Assembly: GCA_015485335.1 (NCBI GenBank)
Contig: WFTT01000101.1
Location: 1 to 51,744 of the forward strand
DNA: 51,744 nucleotides
From: Robiginitomaculum sp.
GTDB lineage: Bacteria > Pseudomonadota > Alphaproteobacteria > Caulobacterales > Maricaulaceae
Reading direction: 5' to 3'
Of this stretch, positions 17,319-26,282 are shown one piece after another; the first letter of the stretch is position 1; every line of letters starts with the position of its first letter. The translations under genes and the position numbers were made by a program. The notes under the pieces were generated by a model that was given only the letters and a program-made list of their open reading frames with translations, did not search any database and was not told where the DNA came from.

Positions 17319-17346
17319 TTGAAAACACGAGGGTTTTAAGTATATT
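17319..17346 (+). promoter_or_regulatory. Candidate sigma70-type promoter for gspFGH
   Basis: TTGAAA (17319-17324), a 16-base spacer and TATATT (17341-17346) lie in the short gap between the GT2 stop and the gspF ATG at 17375. Both hexamers match consensus at five of six positions. It would let gspFGH be expressed apart from the glycan operon. Confidence 0.5.
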
Positions 17347-17374
17347 TTACGCAGCAATTGGCGATTGAGACTCC

Positions 17375-18583
17375 ATGCCCAAATTTCAGTACAAGGCATT
17401 AAGGCGAAACGGATCGACGGTCAGCGGCGAAATAGAAGCCGCAGATCAGGACGCCGCCTATCTGGCCATCGAAAAACGTCAGCTTTCACCGTTTTCCCTG
17501 GTCGAGCGCAGAGACTCGCCGCTGATGAACTTTTTGCGCGCGCGCAAGGTAACCCGCAAGGACCAGTCGGCCTTTATCCGCCAATTGGCAACCTTGCTGA
17601 AAGCCGGTGTGGGTCTGTTGGAAGCCATGAAAAGTCTGGCCAAGTCGAACGCCAATCCGGCTCTGGCCAAATGCGCCGACGCCATCCGGTCGGACCTGCG
17701 CGCCGGTCAACGCCTGTCAGAATCGCTGGAAACCCATATGCAGGATCTGCCCCGTTACGTGCCACGTCTGGCCGAACTGGGCGAGGCCACCGGCACCCTG
17801 GCCAAGGCATTGGCCGATGCCTCGGAACGGATGGAATTTGAAGACAGCATGCGCAGCGAAATTCGCGGGGCGCTGTCCTATCCCCTGTTTCTGGCCGGTG
17901 TTGGCGGCCTGATCGTAATCCTGATGTTCCTCTTTGTGGTACCGCGTTTTGATGCGCTGATTGGCAATCATCGCGACAATTTACCGGCCATTTCCAAAGT
18001 GGTGATTGCCACCGGCGTTTGGATGAAGGGGCATATCCCGCTTTTCCTGGCCATGGCCGGGGTTTTTACTGCCAGCGCGATCTTCATGGTTCGCAACAAG
18101 GCGGTGCGGGAATGGTTTCGCAGTACTGCGGAAAAAACTCCCGTCATTGGCAGCTTTCTGATCCAGTCTGAAATCGGCGGCTGGGCGCGCACCATGGGCA
18201 TTGCGCTGGATAATGGCGCCGACATTCTGACCGCCTTGCGCCTGGGTTCATCAGGCCTGCAATCGCGGGAACTGAAAAGCGGCATAGAGGGGGCGCGCAG
18301 CGAAATCCGCGCCGGGCGCAATATCGACGAGGTGCTGGAAGAACACCTGCCCGCCATGGATGCGCTGTCCATCGACCTTATTCGCACCGGACGCAATTCC
18401 GGTGCGCTGGCCGATATGTTATTATTCGTTGCCGACACCAAGGAAAAGGAAACCCGGGAGCGGGCAAAAGGCCTTACCGCCATTGCCGAACCGGCGGCCA
18501 TCCTTTTTATTGCCATGATTGTCGGTACAATAGTGCTTAGCATTGTGCTAGCGATGACCAGCCTGTATGATTTTGACATATGA
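17375..18583 (+). CDS. gspF: Type II secretion inner membrane protein GspF
   Basis: The 402-residue polytopic platform protein of the T2SS. The N-terminus FQYKALRRNGSTVSGEIEA is the family signature. Two T2SSF domains follow (about 65-188 and 270-390), each with FIRQLATLLKAGVGLLEAM or the equivalent WARTMGIALDNGADILTAL, and three membrane spans. It links the GspE ATPase to pseudopilus assembly. It starts the gspFGH unit and overlaps gspG by ATGA. Confidence 0.95.
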   Translation: MPKFQYKALRRNGSTVSGEIEAADQDAAYLAIEKRQLSPFSLVERRDSPLMNFLRARKVTRKDQSAFIRQLATLLKAGVGLLEAMKSLAKSNANPALAKCADAIRSDLRAGQRLSESLETHMQDLPRYVPRLAELGEATGTLAKALADASERMEFEDSMRSEIRGALSYPLFLAGVGGLIVILMFLFVVPRFDALIGNHRDNLPAISKVVIATGVWMKGHIPLFLAMAGVFTASAIFMVRNKAVREWFRSTAEKTPVIGSFLIQSEIGGWARTMGIALDNGADILTALRLGSSGLQSRELKSGIEGARSEIRAGRNIDEVLEEHLPAMDALSIDLIRTGRNSGALADMLLFVADTKEKETRERAKGLTAIAEPAAILFIAMIVGTIVLSIVLAMTSLYDFDI

Positions 18584-19083
18584 CACACACACATAAACAC
18601 ACCGCCTCCAACCCAAACACGCACTGTCGTACCGTAACCGCTCGGCCAGAAGGAAAAGACAAGCGCGCCGGATACTCCCTGCTGGAAATTCTGGTGGTGC
18701 TGGCCATCATGGGCACCATTGTGACCCTGGTGGCGCCGCGTCTTTTCTCGCAACTGGACCGATCCAAAGTGGTCGCGGCCAAGGCCCAGGCCAAAACGAT
18801 CAAGCTGGCCCTGAACAGCTTTCGCATTGATTTTGGCCGTTTTCCCACCGCCGAAGAAGGTTTGGAAGTCCTGGTCAAAATGCCCAGCGATCCGAACCTG
18901 CAATCGCGGTGGTATGGCCCTTATCTGGAAGGGGATTTTCCGGCAGACCCCTGGGGGAACCCATTTCATTACGAACTGGCCAAAACCGATGATCGCGGTG
19001 GTCAGACCACCCCCAAAATTGTCTCCTATGGTGCCGACAATGCCGTTGGCGGCAAGGGTTTGAACGCCGACATCGCCATGTAA
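18580..19083 (+). CDS. gspG: Major pseudopilin GspG
   Basis: A 167-residue pseudopilin that polymerises into the T2SS pseudopilus. Prepilin peptidase would cut after G31 in KRAG/YSLLEILVV, leaving Glu at +5, and the hydrophobic helix follows. GspG markers are GRFPTAEEGLEVLVK, WYGPYLEGDFPADPWGNPFHYE and the C-terminal calcium-loop region. The leader of 31 residues, rich in His and Thr, is much longer than usual; no later start codon would leave a normal short leader. It overlaps gspF by four bases and is followed seven bases later by gspH. Confidence 0.95.
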   Translation: MTHTHKHTASNPNTHCRTVTARPEGKDKRAGYSLLEILVVLAIMGTIVTLVAPRLFSQLDRSKVVAAKAQAKTIKLALNSFRIDFGRFPTAEEGLEVLVKMPSDPNLQSRWYGPYLEGDFPADPWGNPFHYELAKTDDRGGQTTPKIVSYGADNAVGGKGLNADIAM

Positions 19084-19090
19084 TCCGGGC

Positions 19091-19552
19091 ATGACAGATC
19101 AGCAACACAGGATCGCCACCGCCTCTGGAAATGCTGGGTTTTCACTGATGGAAGTGATGGTTACCTTGGCCATCATCAGCATTGTGGTTTCCCTGGCAAC
19201 GGCCTCGCTATCCAATAGCTTGCAAAGTGCCCGCTTTGCCTCTTTGTCAAAGGCCGCCGCCGCTGAGGTCCGTAATTATCGCGCCAAAGCCTTATTGCTG
19301 GGGCAAAGTGGTGCCGTGGTTACCGATACCTCTGAACCGCCATCCCCGGCCATACAAAACATCTGGCGCCTGTCTTTGCCCAAAGGGTGGAAGACACAGG
19401 GAGAGGCCATTAACATGACCCCGTCGGGCATGTGTCTGGGCGGCGAAATTCTTATGATCAGCCCCCACGGTCGTCAGGCACTGTATCGTTATGAGCCCCC
19501 CCAGTGCATTCCCGTTCGGGTAGCCGCGGCCAGCCCCAAACCTGCGCCCTGA
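19091..19552 (+). CDS. gspH: Minor pseudopilin GspH
   Basis: A 153-residue prepilin-type protein with a cleavage site SGNAG/FSLMEVMVTLAII (cut after G16, Glu at +5). The size and position after gspG and the beta-rich C-terminal part (GMCLGGEILM.. RQALYRYEPP) fit GspH, although minor pseudopilins are weakly conserved. A Cys pair (MCLG and PQCIP) could form a disulfide in the periplasm. It ends 10 bases from the converging gspI stop, and no terminator is visible between them. Confidence 0.85.
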   Translation: MTDQQHRIATASGNAGFSLMEVMVTLAIISIVVSLATASLSNSLQSARFASLSKAAAAEVRNYRAKALLLGQSGAVVTDTSEPPSPAIQNIWRLSLPKGWKTQGEAINMTPSGMCLGGEILMISPHGRQALYRYEPPQCIPVRVAAASPKPAP

Positions 19553-19562
19553 ACAATTTACC

Positions 19563-20030
19563 TTATAAGCCAGACAGGAAGGGTGATACCGCCCGCCAGC
19601 CGGTTGCATGAACATTAAAGGACTGTGTGCGTTGACCATCAAAGGTCAGCGTTACCTGAACATCATATAACGCCACAACAAACCGTCCCTTCCCACCGCC
19701 TTTATTGCTCACGGGGCGCTCTGGTGAAATCGGCCGCGCATCCCAATGCATGACTGCTGCCCCCAGATCCAGATTGCCTTTGGGGTCCCGCATCGGGTTG
19801 AGGGTTTGCAGATAAGCAAGGGCAGAACGTTTTACCGACATGAGTTCGGCATTGCGCTCGAGGGCGATGGTTGTGCGGCTCATTTGCCCCTGAAGTGCCA
19901 ATAAGGGCAAAAAGGCAACGGCCAGAATGGCAATGGCAATGATGGCCTCCAGAACGGAAAACCCGGCCGCCCCTATGCTAGTGTCCTGGCCTGTCTTTCC
20001 CTGTGGGTTTTCTTTGCCATTAAGGGACAT
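19563..20030 (-). CDS. gspI: Minor pseudopilin GspI
   Basis: A 155-residue protein with the prepilin peptidase site IGAAG/FSVLEAIIAIAILAV (cut after G23, Glu at +5). The RNAELMSVKRSALAYLQ segment after the helix resembles the conserved region of GspI, which caps the pseudopilus with GspJ and GspK. The ATG at 20030 is preferred to a TTG at 20036. It is the last gene of the minus-strand unit, 17 bases after gspD. Confidence 0.8.
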   Translation of the reverse strand: MSLNGKENPQGKTGQDTSIGAAGFSVLEAIIAIAILAVAFLPLLALQGQMSRTTIALERNAELMSVKRSALAYLQTLNPMRDPKGNLDLGAAVMHWDARPISPERPVSNKGGGKGRFVVALYDVQVTLTFDGQRTQSFNVHATGWRAVSPFLSGL

Positions 20031-20047
20031 TGCCAATGGGTCCAGAC

Positions 20048-22237
20048 CTATTCAGCGGTTGAATCTTTTTTGCCAATAGAAAGGATTGAGTTTCTCGGCA
20101 GAAGAGTGACCAGCGACCCTGTTTTACCTAAAGAAGCATTGATCTCCTTGGTAAGACTATCAACAAAGGCGGTCTTATCCTCCTGCCCTCGCATAATATA
20201 GGCGGTGATCAACACCAGCAATTCGGTCCGATCAGAAGTAACGGCATCCGACGAAAAGGCATTACCAATCAAGGGAATATCCTTCAAAAAGGGCACCCCG
20301 GTTTCCTTTTGGGTCATGGTATCCTGCATTAACCCGCCCAATACGGCGGTCTGGCCATCTTCCAGAGAAAGCTGTGTCTCCAAAGAGCGATTGGATATGG
20401 TTGGACTGGCAATGGCACTGTTGCCTGAATCCAGGGTTGCAGAGACTTCCTGGCTGATGGTCAGATCAACCCGATTATTGCTGAACACAATAGGCTCAAT
20501 ATTCAGGATCACCCCGGTTTTGCGATAGCTGACCGTTTGCAATACGTCGGTTACCCCTGAAGTCGATTGTGAGTTGGCAGCACGCTGTGAAGTGATAACC
20601 GGCACATCGGTACCCACGGTAATGTTTGCCGAGCCCCCGGAGCGGGCCATAAGGCGGGGCGTGGAAAGGACTTTGATGTCACTGTTGGTGGCCAGCGTGT
20701 TGGCATTCAGCGTGACATCCCCCTTGGCAATGGCCACATTGAAACCGGTGCTGCCGACCCCCAGCCCCTGGGTTCCAAAGGTGTTTTTGAAATTATTGGC
20801 CCCGATATCATTGATAAAAAATTCAAGGCCGAATTTGGTGCTGTCATTCAGGGTCACCTCGGCAATGGTCACCTCGATCAACACCTCGGCCGGGGGCCGA
20901 TCCAATTGTTTCAGAAGAGGCAACACCCGCTCATATTCATTTACGGTGCCGGAAAAAATCAACCGATTGCCGATGGGGTCAACCACAAATTTATCCCCTG
21001 GCGCGCCTCGTCGCGCTTTTCTTCCAGAACCTTCGCTGGTTGACGACACGGCCGCACCACCGCCCTGCCTGATTTGTTCTTTGTTGGTTGAGCCAGCATT
21101 CATGGCTGCATTGGCGGTTTCAGCCAGATCGATGGCATCAACATTGGCCACCTGGTAAATGAAGAGCTGGCTACTATCTCCTGCCTTTACCGGACGGTCC
21201 AACTCTTTCAGCCAGATATTGGTGCGCTCACTAACCTCTTTATTTCTGGAAAATATAAAAATGTCATTTGAATATTCAATCGGGAGCAGGTTGATGGCTC
21301 TGGGGGCAAGAATGTTATTGGTAACCTGCCACCCCTCTACCGATAGAATTTTCCCTACCTCTTTGGCGAGCGCCTTTGCTTCCCAATAAACCGGGGAATA
21401 ACGCTGTACGGTAGAGCCTGCATAATTGAGCTCATCCAGTTCTTTGATGATAGACAAAATCGCATCTACCTCGTCCGGCAAACCCGAAAGAGTGATTGTA
21501 TTTTTGAGTGGTTGCGCCGTAATCTTAACATTCTTGCTGCCGCCAACAGCCTGTTTTAACAGGCCAACCATGCTGTTGGCATCTACGGCATAAAGCTCAA
21601 CAAGCTGTATCACCGGTCTTAGGGATTTAGGTGTCCCCGGCTGTGCACGAGAGCGGATATAGCGCGGCATCCGGGCTTTCAGGGCCTGGTCTTCCAAAAT
21701 GCGATAGACCCCGTTTTCCGGGACAACCCGCACCCCATATTCACGCAAGGCCGATTGAACCAGATCCAAAAAATCCTTGCCAGACAAAGTGCCGGACGAG
21801 CGCAATTGCACCACATCTTTTCGCGCTGCCACCCCGGGGCCGGTGACATAAGGCACTTTCAACATTTCGCCAAACGCCACATCGATGAATTCAGGCAATG
21901 GCGACGGCGTCACATAGGCCTGAACCGTTTTAACCGGAATTTTGGGTGGCTTGGCCGAAACGTTACTTTGGCGTTCTCTATGCAGTTCTGCGATGCTGGG
22001 TACTGACGCAATATCAGACAGAGGAGGCGTTTTTTCGACAGTACTCTCACTGGCTTTGTTTTCCAGTTGCCCCCCTGCAACCGGATCCGGGCGTTGCACC
22101 CGCAGACCAACATTATTGCTTTCAGCCGATAAAGCGCGGATGGAATTGGTCGTTTCACAAGCGCTTAGGCCCATCAACGCTGTGCCCAGTGCCAAGGCGC
22201 TCAGAATGTATGATGGTTTTCTCGTCAAGTTTTTCAT
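20048..22237 (-). CDS. gspD: Type II secretion outer membrane secretin GspD
   Basis: A 729-residue secretin that forms the outer-membrane exit channel. The N-terminal signal ends in a lipobox (LMGLSAC, Cys27), so the protein is probably lipidated. After a linker come N-domains (LPEFIDVAFGEMLKVPYVTG, RPVIQLVELYAVDANSMVGLL, VEVTIAEVTL region) and the secretin core with VPVITSQ and VPFLKDIPLIGNAFSSD near the C-terminus. The ATG at 22237 has AGG upstream; an in-frame TTG at 22255 would add six residues. A lipidated secretin may not need a separate pilotin. It lies 52 bases after the GspC-like gene. Confidence 0.95.
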   Translation of the reverse strand: MKNLTRKPSYILSALALGTALMGLSACETTNSIRALSAESNNVGLRVQRPDPVAGGQLENKASESTVEKTPPLSDIASVPSIAELHRERQSNVSAKPPKIPVKTVQAYVTPSPLPEFIDVAFGEMLKVPYVTGPGVAARKDVVQLRSSGTLSGKDFLDLVQSALREYGVRVVPENGVYRILEDQALKARMPRYIRSRAQPGTPKSLRPVIQLVELYAVDANSMVGLLKQAVGGSKNVKITAQPLKNTITLSGLPDEVDAILSIIKELDELNYAGSTVQRYSPVYWEAKALAKEVGKILSVEGWQVTNNILAPRAINLLPIEYSNDIFIFSRNKEVSERTNIWLKELDRPVKAGDSSQLFIYQVANVDAIDLAETANAAMNAGSTNKEQIRQGGGAAVSSTSEGSGRKARRGAPGDKFVVDPIGNRLIFSGTVNEYERVLPLLKQLDRPPAEVLIEVTIAEVTLNDSTKFGLEFFINDIGANNFKNTFGTQGLGVGSTGFNVAIAKGDVTLNANTLATNSDIKVLSTPRLMARSGGSANITVGTDVPVITSQRAANSQSTSGVTDVLQTVSYRKTGVILNIEPIVFSNNRVDLTISQEVSATLDSGNSAIASPTISNRSLETQLSLEDGQTAVLGGLMQDTMTQKETGVPFLKDIPLIGNAFSSDAVTSDRTELLVLITAYIMRGQEDKTAFVDSLTKEINASLGKTGSLVTLLPRNSILSIGKKDSTAE

Positions 22238-22289
22238 TACCAACCTATATTTCAATGTCCATCATTACGACGCTCTGCCGATATCTGCC

Positions 22290-22802
22290 TTACTCATCAG
22301 CTTTATCAGGCTCCTGCATACTCATATGCTCAAAAACCGCAAATGAGAAGCGTTCGGTACCAGCCTCCGCCACTAAATGATCCGACGAAATACTGGTAAT
22401 CACCCAACCGCTGGGAAGTTCATCGCCGGCATGTACGCTAAGGATCATATTATCAGGCTGCCTGAGCTGTGCAGTGTCCAGGCCATCAATACGCGAGATT
22501 GAGATGATATGAGGAAAGGGGCCATATTTTTTTTCGGCCGCCGTCATCGCACTATCTTCTTCATCCGGCTGTTCGCTCACCTCTTCCTGGGTTGCGTTTA
22601 TGCTTTGAAAATATGGCGAACCCAAAATCCGTTTGCGCAATGATGCCATCTGGGCCGGCGCATCCTCTATCCCTGGCGGTGTTCGCCATTGTGTCTGATT
22701 GGCGTTAATGGAATAGGATTGTGTGCCGGCCTGCAGCCAGCCGGCCAGGCCGGAAATCATCAGCAAAGACACCACGGCAGCGACAACCATCAAGCGATTC
22801 AT
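22290..22802 (-). CDS. Single-span T2SS-locus protein, GspC/PilP-like (putative)
   Basis: A 170-residue protein with an N-terminal membrane anchor (about 4-24), a flexible acidic linker and a small C-terminal domain (about 95-165) that reads as beta-rich. Its position directly before gspD and after gspM, its topology and its size suggest the inner-membrane clamp role of GspC or PilP, whose homology region binds the secretin N0 domain. I see no GspC sequence signature and no PDZ domain, so this is an inference from context. It overlaps gspM by ATGA and is separated from gspD by 52 bases. Confidence 0.6.
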   Translation of the reverse strand: MNRLMVVAAVVSLLMISGLAGWLQAGTQSYSINANQTQWRTPPGIEDAPAQMASLRKRILGSPYFQSINATQEEVSEQPDEEDSAMTAAEKKYGPFPHIISISRIDGLDTAQLRQPDNMILSVHAGDELPSGWVITSISSDHLVAEAGTERFSFAVFEHMSMQEPDKADE

Positions 22803-23386
22803 CCGCCATTCCCCTGTTTTTCAGGGCGTTGATTCACATGCACAATCGCCAATCCGGACAAGCGAATAAGGCTGCGCCGGTTCTGATAGAAGTCAACAAT
22901 TGCCTCATCAATAATAAGTTTGTTCTTGCCTTCGGCCATGGCCAGAAGAAGCTCGACCAGGGCGGGTTTGTTCGCGGCGGTGCCGGTAAGGCTGAACCGC
23001 ATGATGGTTTCGCCATCCACGTCGATAATTTCGCTACCAACATTAATCCGCGGGCTTTTCAGCTTTACCTTGTTGGCCTGATTAATCAGTTCCTGTTGAA
23101 TTTTGGCCGCCAGCACGCCGACGGTTTCACCTTGCCATTTTGCACTTTCCCATTCTTTCAGGGCGACAGCGCTTTCCCGGGCCCGTTTTTTCCAAAGGTC
23201 TGAATTTTTTATGGAATTGAGTTTGGACAACTCCCGGGATGCATATTCGGTTTCAGTTTTGGCCTGCATCACGTAATCGCGAACATGGCCCAGCATTACA
23301 GCCCCCAGTAAAATCGCCAGCATCACCAGGCCGTAAGCGGCATTGTTGGTGATTTTTATTTTTGACATGGTGCCCAGCGCATTCAT
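22799..23386 (-). CDS. GspM/PilO-like T2SS assembly protein (putative)
   Basis: A 195-residue bitopic protein: short cytoplasmic tail, one membrane span (about 18-38), a coiled-coil-like stretch (about 40-80) and a periplasmic ferredoxin-like domain (about 95-190) with FSLTGTAANKPALVELLLAMAEGKNKLII. This is the plan of GspM and PilO, which pair with GspL or PilN to form the inner-membrane platform. It overlaps both neighbours by ATGA. The family name is assigned from architecture and order, not from a strong motif. Confidence 0.75.
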   Translation of the reverse strand: MNALGTMSKIKITNNAAYGLVMLAILLGAVMLGHVRDYVMQAKTETEYASRELSKLNSIKNSDLWKKRARESAVALKEWESAKWQGETVGVLAAKIQQELINQANKVKLKSPRINVGSEIIDVDGETIMRFSLTGTAANKPALVELLLAMAEGKNKLIIDEAIVDFYQNRRSLIRLSGLAIVHVNQRPEKQGNGG

Positions 23387-24474
23387 TGTCCGTCACCCGC
23401 CGTCAGACTGGTACTGATTTCCAATACCTTATTGGGTTTGAAATTGACGGAGACATGTTCCAGTGCGGGGTCACTCTCCAGGGCCTTTACCAGGTCAGCG
23501 CCGCCCAGATCCGGCTCTCCCTTTATATTGACCTGCAATTGGTTATCGCTGAGAGAGACTTTGACAATGCGCATTTGCTTGCCCTGTACCTTCTCCAACA
23601 CCCCGACCAGACCGGATAGCAAGGCCGTCGGCACACCAATATTGGCCATTTTGTCTATGGCCCGCAGGTTTTCAATCGCCTTGTTCCTCTGTGTCAGCAC
23701 ATCGCTGACAACCTCTTTTCTGGCTAAAATTTGTGCCTGAAGCTCTTTCAGGGTCTGTGTATAGCGAATGTATTGCGCGCCGGAATACATAAACATGGCC
23801 GCAAAAATAAGGCCGAACCCCACCAACAGGCGCGCCGGTGTCGCAAAAGTTTGCAAGGCATCAATAGCGCTTTGCCGTAATGGCAGATTGGCACGCCACG
23901 GTACCTCCACCACGGGTGGCAATGCCGCGCCTTGTTCGTCCGTCTTGATTCGCGCAGAACGCAAAAACGTAACCCACTGCCCCTGCCGCGGATTATCAGG
24001 CCACCAACGACTGGCAACCAGCGCCCCCTCTTCCCATACCTGTCCCTCAACCCCTTCCAGGCATTGTACCAGCCTGAGACCAGTCTGCATGGGCTGACGT
24101 GCCAGCGTTTCCGGAATGCTGCGGGCCGGATGAACCGTGTTGTCAAGGGGAGCTTGCGGGGTCGTCCAGGTCCACAGTCCCGCCATTTTACGATTCGAGG
24201 GATCCTGTTCAATTTGAGAAATATGCGCGTCGGAAGAAGCTTCACGCTTTGCCTGCAACAAGGCCGCCCGCACCGCATTGCGCGAACCGTTGGGCAGGGA
24301 AATGCGTTTAAAGCTACACTGGGCCCGCGAAACCACCAGCACATCTGTCTGGATCAGCCCTCCCGGTCTTACGATCTGGGTAGAACCATCACTGTACAGT
24401 GCGATCAGACGTTGGGAAAATAGGGATGGAAGCTCCATTCTGAGCGTTTTCACTTTCGCTGTTGTCGCTGGCAT
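23383..24474 (-). CDS. GspL/PilN-like T2SS assembly protein (putative)
   Basis: A 363-residue protein with a cytoplasmic N-terminal half, one membrane span (about 216-238), a coiled coil (about 240-275) and a periplasmic domain of about 80 residues (QMRIVKVSLSDNQLQVNIKG). GspL has this plan and recruits the GspE ATPase. The cytoplasmic part is short for a full actin-like GspL domain. The ATG at 24474 has GAGG nine bases upstream and overlaps the end of gspK by 86 bases; a later ATG at 24438 is possible, and the frame to 24546 is not supported. Confidence 0.72.
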   Translation of the reverse strand: MPATTAKVKTLRMELPSLFSQRLIALYSDGSTQIVRPGGLIQTDVLVVSRAQCSFKRISLPNGSRNAVRAALLQAKREASSDAHISQIEQDPSNRKMAGLWTWTTPQAPLDNTVHPARSIPETLARQPMQTGLRLVQCLEGVEGQVWEEGALVASRWWPDNPRQGQWVTFLRSARIKTDEQGAALPPVVEVPWRANLPLRQSAIDALQTFATPARLLVGFGLIFAAMFMYSGAQYIRYTQTLKELQAQILARKEVVSDVLTQRNKAIENLRAIDKMANIGVPTALLSGLVGVLEKVQGKQMRIVKVSLSDNQLQVNIKGEPDLGGADLVKALESDPALEHVSVNFKPNKVLEISTSLTAGDGQ

Positions 24475-25444
24475 CTCTGGTTTCCTCAAATACGACATAC
24501 CTCCTGAAGGGGCGATCCGGCGCCACAGGCGTCCGTTCCACTTCAATCGCTTTTATGATCGTCTTTCCCGCGGCTTGTGAAGTCGAAAATATAAACCTCC
24601 CCTGTTGCGTTGGTGTTTCAACAGAAGACGTCATAGCATCCAACATATCTATATCTTGGCTGCTAAATCCCCTAATTTTGCCATCTGACTCTTCTAAATC
24701 CAGCATTTTGGCAACATCAGAACTCAGAAATCTCTTTCTATAATAAGTAGTTGAGGTGGTCAATGTCGTGTAACGCCGTAGCCGTTCATAAAGCGATGGC
24801 GTGATCATTTTTTCCCAGCCCAGTATGTGATAAACCTCTTCATAGGCTCGTAATCGTGCATTGGTTGGCGGTGCCATCCGTTTTAAGCGATAATCCGCCC
24901 GTTCGCCGCCCCGAAAGCGACGCCGCGTATCCTCATCAATATAATCGCCCAATTTTGCCGCCGCACTCAGTCCCGTGTCCCGCTTCATCCCCAACCCCAG
25001 GAACAGGCGCTTCATCAGTTCAGGCGCATTACGGTTTAATGGTACCAGACCGGAAACATCGCGATAGGATACGGTTACGCGACCGCTGGGATATGTTGAT
25101 ATACGCTGGCCACCGGATGCCGACCAAACCGCCTTGGGTGGCAATTTTGTGACGTCAAATCCATCCACCATGTCATTGGTGGTCCAGGGGGCATAGCTAG
25201 TATCAATACCACCTTCTACGGCGGCGCTGGTCAGAAAAACAAACAGCGTATCTGCCTCGGCAGTAACCAGTCGCTGTTGTGCCTGAAAATCCTCGTTCAG
25301 GGCCGTTATGATGCGACTGGCTGAACCAATGGAGCGCACGGCAATGGTGCTGGTCAGTGCCAGTATGAATATAACCACCAGCACATAAGGCAGCACAAAT
25401 CCTTCATCGGCGCGCAAAGATGCCTTTGTCACAGAATGGCTCAT
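24389..25444 (-). CDS. gspK: Minor pseudopilin GspK
   Basis: A 351-residue protein, by far the largest pseudopilin, as expected for GspK. The leader ends DEG/FVLPYVLVVIFILAL with Tyr instead of Glu at +5, a feature typical of GspK. The periplasmic part carries the SGLVPLNRNAPELMKRLF and LGDYIDED segments of the GspK helical domain. It forms the tip with GspI and GspJ. It overlaps gspJ by ATGA upstream and the GspL-like gene by 86 bases downstream. Confidence 0.9.
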   Translation of the reverse strand: MSHSVTKASLRADEGFVLPYVLVVIFILALTSTIAVRSIGSASRIITALNEDFQAQQRLVTAEADTLFVFLTSAAVEGGIDTSYAPWTTNDMVDGFDVTKLPPKAVWSASGGQRISTYPSGRVTVSYRDVSGLVPLNRNAPELMKRLFLGLGMKRDTGLSAAAKLGDYIDEDTRRRFRGGERADYRLKRMAPPTNARLRAYEEVYHILGWEKMITPSLYERLRRYTTLTTSTTYYRKRFLSSDVAKMLDLEESDGKIRGFSSQDIDMLDAMTSSVETPTQQGRFIFSTSQAAGKTIIKAIEVERTPVAPDRPFRRYVVFEETRDASDNSESENAQNGASIPIFPTSDRTVQ

Positions 25445-26088
25445 CCGGAGAACTCCCCCAGATTTGGCAATTCATCCAGATAATTGATATAGGCAATCCA
25501 GACGACGCCTTTGCCAGACCGCCTCTCCATGGCCTGCAACCGAATGGCTAATGGAAAAACCGGTGGATCGTAAAATTGTGCATCGCCAAATGACCCCGGT
25601 TCCGGCGTATTTTCCGGTGGCCATGAGGGCCGCCAGACATTGTCCGCCCCCAGATATGAGAAACGCGCATTGGTGTCTGAAAATGTCTTTAACGCCCATT
25701 CCACCTTGCCGCTTCGATAAATCAGGGCCGAGCCGGAACCATTATTCTCCAGTGCCATCCTAAACGGGGTCAGCCTGATATCCAGCGTATGAAACGGAGT
25801 ACGTGTCAGCCCAGAAAACCCGGTTGGGGTACCGGTAAATAGATTGGCGGTGTCTTTGGACCAGGCCGGTACCAGCCCCCCCACCAACCCGTTAAAGCTT
25901 TTTTGCAGAACTGATACGTCCTGCGTGCGCAAGGCCGCATTGATGGTTCTGTCTGACAAACGCAACAGCGCCGCCGTGGATTGAAACAGGGCCAACGACG
26001 CCACCGACATGATCGCCAGGGCCAACAGGGTTTCCATCAAAGAGAACCCGCTTTGTGATTGTTTGCTCTTGTGGTTCAACACATCCAT
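25441..26088 (-). CDS. gspJ: Minor pseudopilin GspJ
   Basis: A 215-residue prepilin-type protein with cleavage at SQSG/FSLMETLLALAIMS (cut after G14, Glu at +5). The long beta-rich C-terminal part and the place directly before gspK match GspJ. It is the first gene of the minus-strand T2SS unit. The ATG at 26088 directly follows an in-frame TTG (26091). A hairpin at 26106-26128 lies in its leader region and gspE is divergent. Confidence 0.85.
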   Translation of the reverse strand: MDVLNHKSKQSQSGFSLMETLLALAIMSVASLALFQSTAALLRLSDRTINAALRTQDVSVLQKSFNGLVGGLVPAWSKDTANLFTGTPTGFSGLTRTPFHTLDIRLTPFRMALENNGSGSALIYRSGKVEWALKTFSDTNARFSYLGADNVWRPSWPPENTPEPGSFGDAQFYDPPVFPLAIRLQAMERRSGKGVVWIAYINYLDELPNLGEFSG

Positions 26089-26105
26089 CAACTGGCCGGT
26101 TCACA

Positions 26106-26128
26106 GGTGCCTGTGCCTGGGAGGCACC
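26106..26128. promoter_or_regulatory. Hairpin in the gspJ/gspE divergent region
   Basis: GGTGCCT (26106-26112) pairs perfectly with AGGCACC (26122-26128) over a 9-nt loop. The element is 18 bases upstream of the gspJ start. There is no T run, so it is not a standard terminator; an operator or leader structure is possible. Confidence 0.4.
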
Positions 26129-26231
26129 CGATTAAAGGTTTCAGGATTTTAGGTTATGCGCAGGTCAAGGTAAATGCATGGTGACAGCCCACAGGGTGTT
26201 CACTCTCAGTGACATATTCGCGATTTTGCTA

Positions 26232-26260
26232 TTCTCAAGAAACGGCACCCCGCCTATAAG
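26232..26260 (+). promoter_or_regulatory. Candidate sigma70-type promoter for gspE
   Basis: TTCTCA (26232-26237) and TATAAG (26255-26260) are separated by 17 bases. Transcription would start near 26267, just before the ATG codons at 26283 and 26301. This supports those starts over the open-frame start at 26178. Confidence 0.4.
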
Positions 26261-26282
26261 ACGAAGGGCAAGACTCATTTGG

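Noticed and set aside
17968-19092. A 374-codon open frame on the minus strand across gspF and gspG
   Set aside because: It lies opposite two clearly recognisable T2SS genes, has no domain and a composition of a shadow frame. The ATGA-linked plus-strand genes explain this DNA.
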